From Flavobacterium sp. LC2016-23 (lineage in GTDB: Bacteria > Bacteroidota > Bacteroidia > Flavobacteriales > Flavobacteriaceae): a DNA stretch of 64,000 nt. The stretch covers positions 124,001 through 188,000 of the forward strand of contig NZ_WKKE01000009.1 in assembly GCF_009674775.1 (NCBI RefSeq), written 5' to 3'. Made by a program: the position numbers and the translations under genes. This document shows positions 62,193 to 64,000 of the stretch, piece by piece (the first letter of the stretch is position 1; every line of letters starts with the position of its first letter). Under the pieces are notes generated by a model. It had not been told where the DNA came from, ran no database searches, and saw only the letters and a list, made by a program, of their open reading frames with translations.

Positions 62193-63149
62193 CTAAATTA
62201 CGGTGAACTTAAAGGGTACGCTGTAGGCACTTACATTTCCGGCAGCATCTGTCGTTTTAATTCTCCAGTAATAATCTCCTAATGTGGTGAAAATACGCTG
62301 ATAGGATGTACTTGCATTATTAGTCGGGAAAAGAATGGTGGTAAAAGTACTAGTGTTGGAAAATTCAATCGTGTACAAAAGAGGAGACTGGATCGTTCCG
62401 GTATCCGTAGGAGAAACCCAGGTAAAAGTAGTCGACACATTATTGGTAATAACAGCGTTAGCAGCCGGAAGAGAATTGACAGGCACTCCCGGTACAACGG
62501 TGTCAATAAAGAAATTTCTGGAAGAGAACTGAGCAGTCTGACTCGTGCTGTTAATTCCTCTTACCTTCCATTGATAATTGGCATCTTTGGTTAAATTAGT
62601 GCTGTTCAAAGTAACCGATGTTTCGGTAGTGCTTTCGGATTTATAGACTGATTCGCTGGTGTTTGTGTTAATGACTTCAACATAATAGCTGGTAGCAGCT
62701 GCCAGTTTTTGCCATTTGATCGTTAGGTCTGTGCTGTTTTTATACACATTGTTGTCCGGACTTGTTAAGACCACCTGCTGATTGCTTAAGTCATCGGTTG
62801 TAACCATCGAAAAGTTAGAAACAGCCGAATAGTTGGATTCGTACGCAAAGTTTTCCCCTCTTACTTTCCATTGATAACTTCCTGTCAGTAAAGGAATGTT
62901 TAAACTGGTTTTGGCTACTAACGAATCAACAACAATGGTTTCGTTGATGTCCAGTACCTGCAAACGGTATTTTTTGGCTCCGTCAAGTTCGTTCCATTGA
63001 AAATTAACGACATTGCTTTCGATTACAGTCTTGTCTTTTGGTGATACTACTTTTATGATATCGTCAGAAATGTCTTCTTCAAAAACATCTTCGCAGGATA
63101 CAAGCAGTAAAACGAAAAGAAACGGTATAATTTTATTTAGTGTTTTCAT
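62193..63149 (-). CDS. Lipoprotein with fibronectin type III-like domains
   Basis: 318 residues. Lipobox LLLVSC, then three beta-sandwich domains with the pattern VVNFQWNELDGAKKYRLQV, TIKWQKLAAATSYYVEV and TFTWVSPTDTGTIQSPLLYT; two end in YQWKVRGxNxxYxS/T and one in YYWRIKTTDAAGNVS. It is probably anchored in the outer membrane facing the periplasm. It overlaps the PilO-like gene by 17 bp and precedes the PilP-like gene by 7 bp, so it probably belongs to the same apparatus. Confidence 0.8.
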   Translation of the reverse strand: MKTLNKIIPFLFVLLLVSCEDVFEEDISDDIIKVVSPKDKTVIESNVVNFQWNELDGAKKYRLQVLDINETIVVDSLVAKTSLNIPLLTGSYQWKVRGENFAYESNYSAVSNFSMVTTDDLSNQQVVLTSPDNNVYKNSTDLTIKWQKLAAATSYYVEVINTNTSESVYKSESTTETSVTLNSTNLTKDANYQWKVRGINSTSQTAQFSSRNFFIDTVVPGVPVNSLPAANAVITNNVSTTFTWVSPTDTGTIQSPLLYTIEFSNTSTFTTILFPTNNASTSYQRIFTTLGDYYWRIKTTDAAGNVSAYSVPFKFTVI

Positions 63150-63657
63150 AATTTTGAAAAATCATTTTTAAATGTAAAACTTCAGAAGTGTTGTTTTTTT
63201 TGACGGTATAAAAATTCATGCTGACCATTCTTGAAAAATCAAACTTTTTCTCAAAATCATAGCCTAGGGCCAGCAGCTGGTTGCAATTTCCGGTTACGTC
63301 AAGCTGGTTGCTGATAATCCGGTAATTTTCATCCGAAAAAACATGCGTTGGCTGTAAATCATTGATGGAAACTTTGGGGTTTTCAGTAGAAGCAAAGCTT
63401 ATAATTCCCTGCTGCACCATCTCTTTGGTGATCCCTTCTTTCCCGATGACACGATCGAGATAGTTGATTTCTTTGGTTAAACTTTCTGTGTTATTTGCTT
63501 TTTTGTTGATCTCATTCGTTTTTTCAGCTAAAGTCCTGTACTCGTTTATGACCTGAAATAAGGTATGGAAGGATCTTTTGTATGCTGTTACCAAAAGCAT
63601 CACAAAAACCAGGACCAGTGACGTAAATTTCTTTTTATAGGAATATTTCTCAAACAT
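63133..63657 (-). CDS. PilO-like inner-membrane protein
   Basis: 174 residues. A membrane helix (FTSLVLVFVMLLVTAYKRSF) is followed by a coiled-coil segment (about 32-70) and a ferredoxin-like domain (YRIISNQLDVTGNCNQLLAL), the layout of PilO/GspM. It would dimerise with the PilN-like protein in the assembly platform. Its start overlaps the stop codon region of the PilN-like gene. Identification rests on topology and context. Confidence 0.6.
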   Translation of the reverse strand: MFEKYSYKKKFTSLVLVFVMLLVTAYKRSFHTLFQVINEYRTLAEKTNEINKKANNTESLTKEINYLDRVIGKEGITKEMVQQGIISFASTENPKVSINDLQPTHVFSDENYRIISNQLDVTGNCNQLLALGYDFEKKFDFSRMVSMNFYTVKKNNTSEVLHLKMIFQNYENTK

Positions 63658-64000
63658 CTTTTATCGTGATTTTTATTTCAAACTGTGATTTATTTTTCTT
63701 GTCTTTCTTAAAACTGATGATTTCAAAATTCTTAAGCCAGCTCATTTTTTTTAATTTTTCCATCCAGTTGTTGAAGGACGTTTCATTAAAAGTCTCGCCT
63801 TTAATGACGATTGATTTGGCGTCAAAACTAATTTTCTGAGTGGCTTTTACTTCTTTGCTGACCGGAATAATATTCAGGTTCGTTAAAGAAATGTCACCCG
63901 GAATTCCCCTGATGATCTCATAACTGTAAAAGGAAAGAAACTTAGAGGATAAAAATCCCGATTCGTTTAGCAGCTGTTGCTTGTTTTCTTTCTGTTTTTC
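63650..64000 (-). CDS. PilN-like protein, 3' part (5' end outside window)
   Basis: 117 codons are open from the window edge to the TGA at 63652-63650. The sequence has alternating strands and helices (GDISLTNLNIIPVSKEVKAT, DAKSIVIKGETFNETSFNNW, WLKNFEIISFKKD, FEIKITIKDV) like the C-terminal domain of PilN/GspL. Residues before the cut suggest a preceding coiled coil. With the next genes it forms a PilN-PilO-lipoprotein-PilP order. Confidence 0.6.
   Translation of the reverse strand, partial: EKQKENKQQLLNESGFLSSKFLSFYSYEIIRGIPGDISLTNLNIIPVSKEVKATQKISFDAKSIVIKGETFNETSFNNWMEKLKKMSWLKNFEIISFKKDKKNKSQFEIKITIKDV

Overview
The window looks like a chromosomal segment of a Flavobacterium (Bacteroidota). 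The evidence is low GC content, A-rich regions instead of Shine-Dalgarno sites, promoters of the TTG/TAnnTTTG type, a SusC/SusD pair, the flavobacterial order DUF177-rpmF-fabH-accB-accC, a three-gene Bacteroidota-type succinate dehydrogenase, and many short palindromic intergenic repeats. No phage, insertion sequence or CRISPR array was seen.

Layout. 1-10.9 kb: 3' end of lspA; an AddA-like helicase-nuclease and its AddB-like partner separated by kbl and an OmpA-type protein; a decayed ABC ATPase; a 47-residue protein; two adjacent roadblock/LC7-like proteins. 10.9-17.1 kb: two alpha/beta hydrolases, an aminopeptidase P, an XRE regulator, a GNAT acetyltransferase and HMG-CoA synthase. 17.4-21.3 kb: sdhC-sdhA-sdhB with a four-helix-bundle gene inserted between sdhA and sdhB, bounded by inverted arrays of a 7-bp repeat. 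21.6-22.0 kb: a second XRE paralogue. 22.4-36.4 kb: a catabolic locus with a GH20 hexosaminidase, a DeoR-type regulator, an M19 amidohydrolase/dipeptidase, a D-threonine aldolase/D-serine dehydratase-like PLP enzyme, KDPG aldolase, KDG-type kinase, RidA, GntP permease, SusD and SusC. 36.5-43 kb: omega-amidase-type nitrilase, an Ig-like lipoprotein, two overlapping unknown genes, methylmalonyl-CoA epimerase and a CAU-anticodon tRNA. 43.5-49.5 kb: a small membrane protein, riboflavin synthase, pdxA and the fatty-acid-initiation operon. 50-56 kb: five tandem secreted PepSY-like proteins next to an NtrC-type regulator and a hybrid histidine kinase, with a pentapeptide-repeat gene lodged between the two signalling genes. 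56.5-64 kb: an S9 peptidase, an FAD oxidoreductase-mtgA-LpxR run, and the edge of a PilN/PilO/PilP-like assembly locus.

How the genes fit together. The most interesting proposal is that the 22.4-36.4 kb locus takes up and degrades N-acetylglucosaminic acid, the aldonic-acid end of oxidised chitin. In this scheme GH20 trims the oligosaccharide, SusCD and GntP import it, the M19 enzyme deacetylates it, the PLP enzyme plus RidA deaminate it to 2-keto-3-deoxygluconate (KDG), and the kinase and aldolase yield pyruvate and glyceraldehyde-3-phosphate. An identical 16-bp sequence, TTGCATTTTTTTTGCA, lies just upstream of the -7 element of both the GH20 and susC promoters, and a second near-copy sits 20 bp further upstream at susC. 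It is a strong candidate operator for the DeoR regulator.

A second theme is the variety of intergenic repeats. At least eight palindromic or tandem families occur, including paired hairpins whose arms vary but still pair, a perfect 46-bp palindrome, a MITE-like element with 30-bp ends, and repeats with 7-bp periodicity. All functions below are inferred from sequence reading only; no database search was possible.
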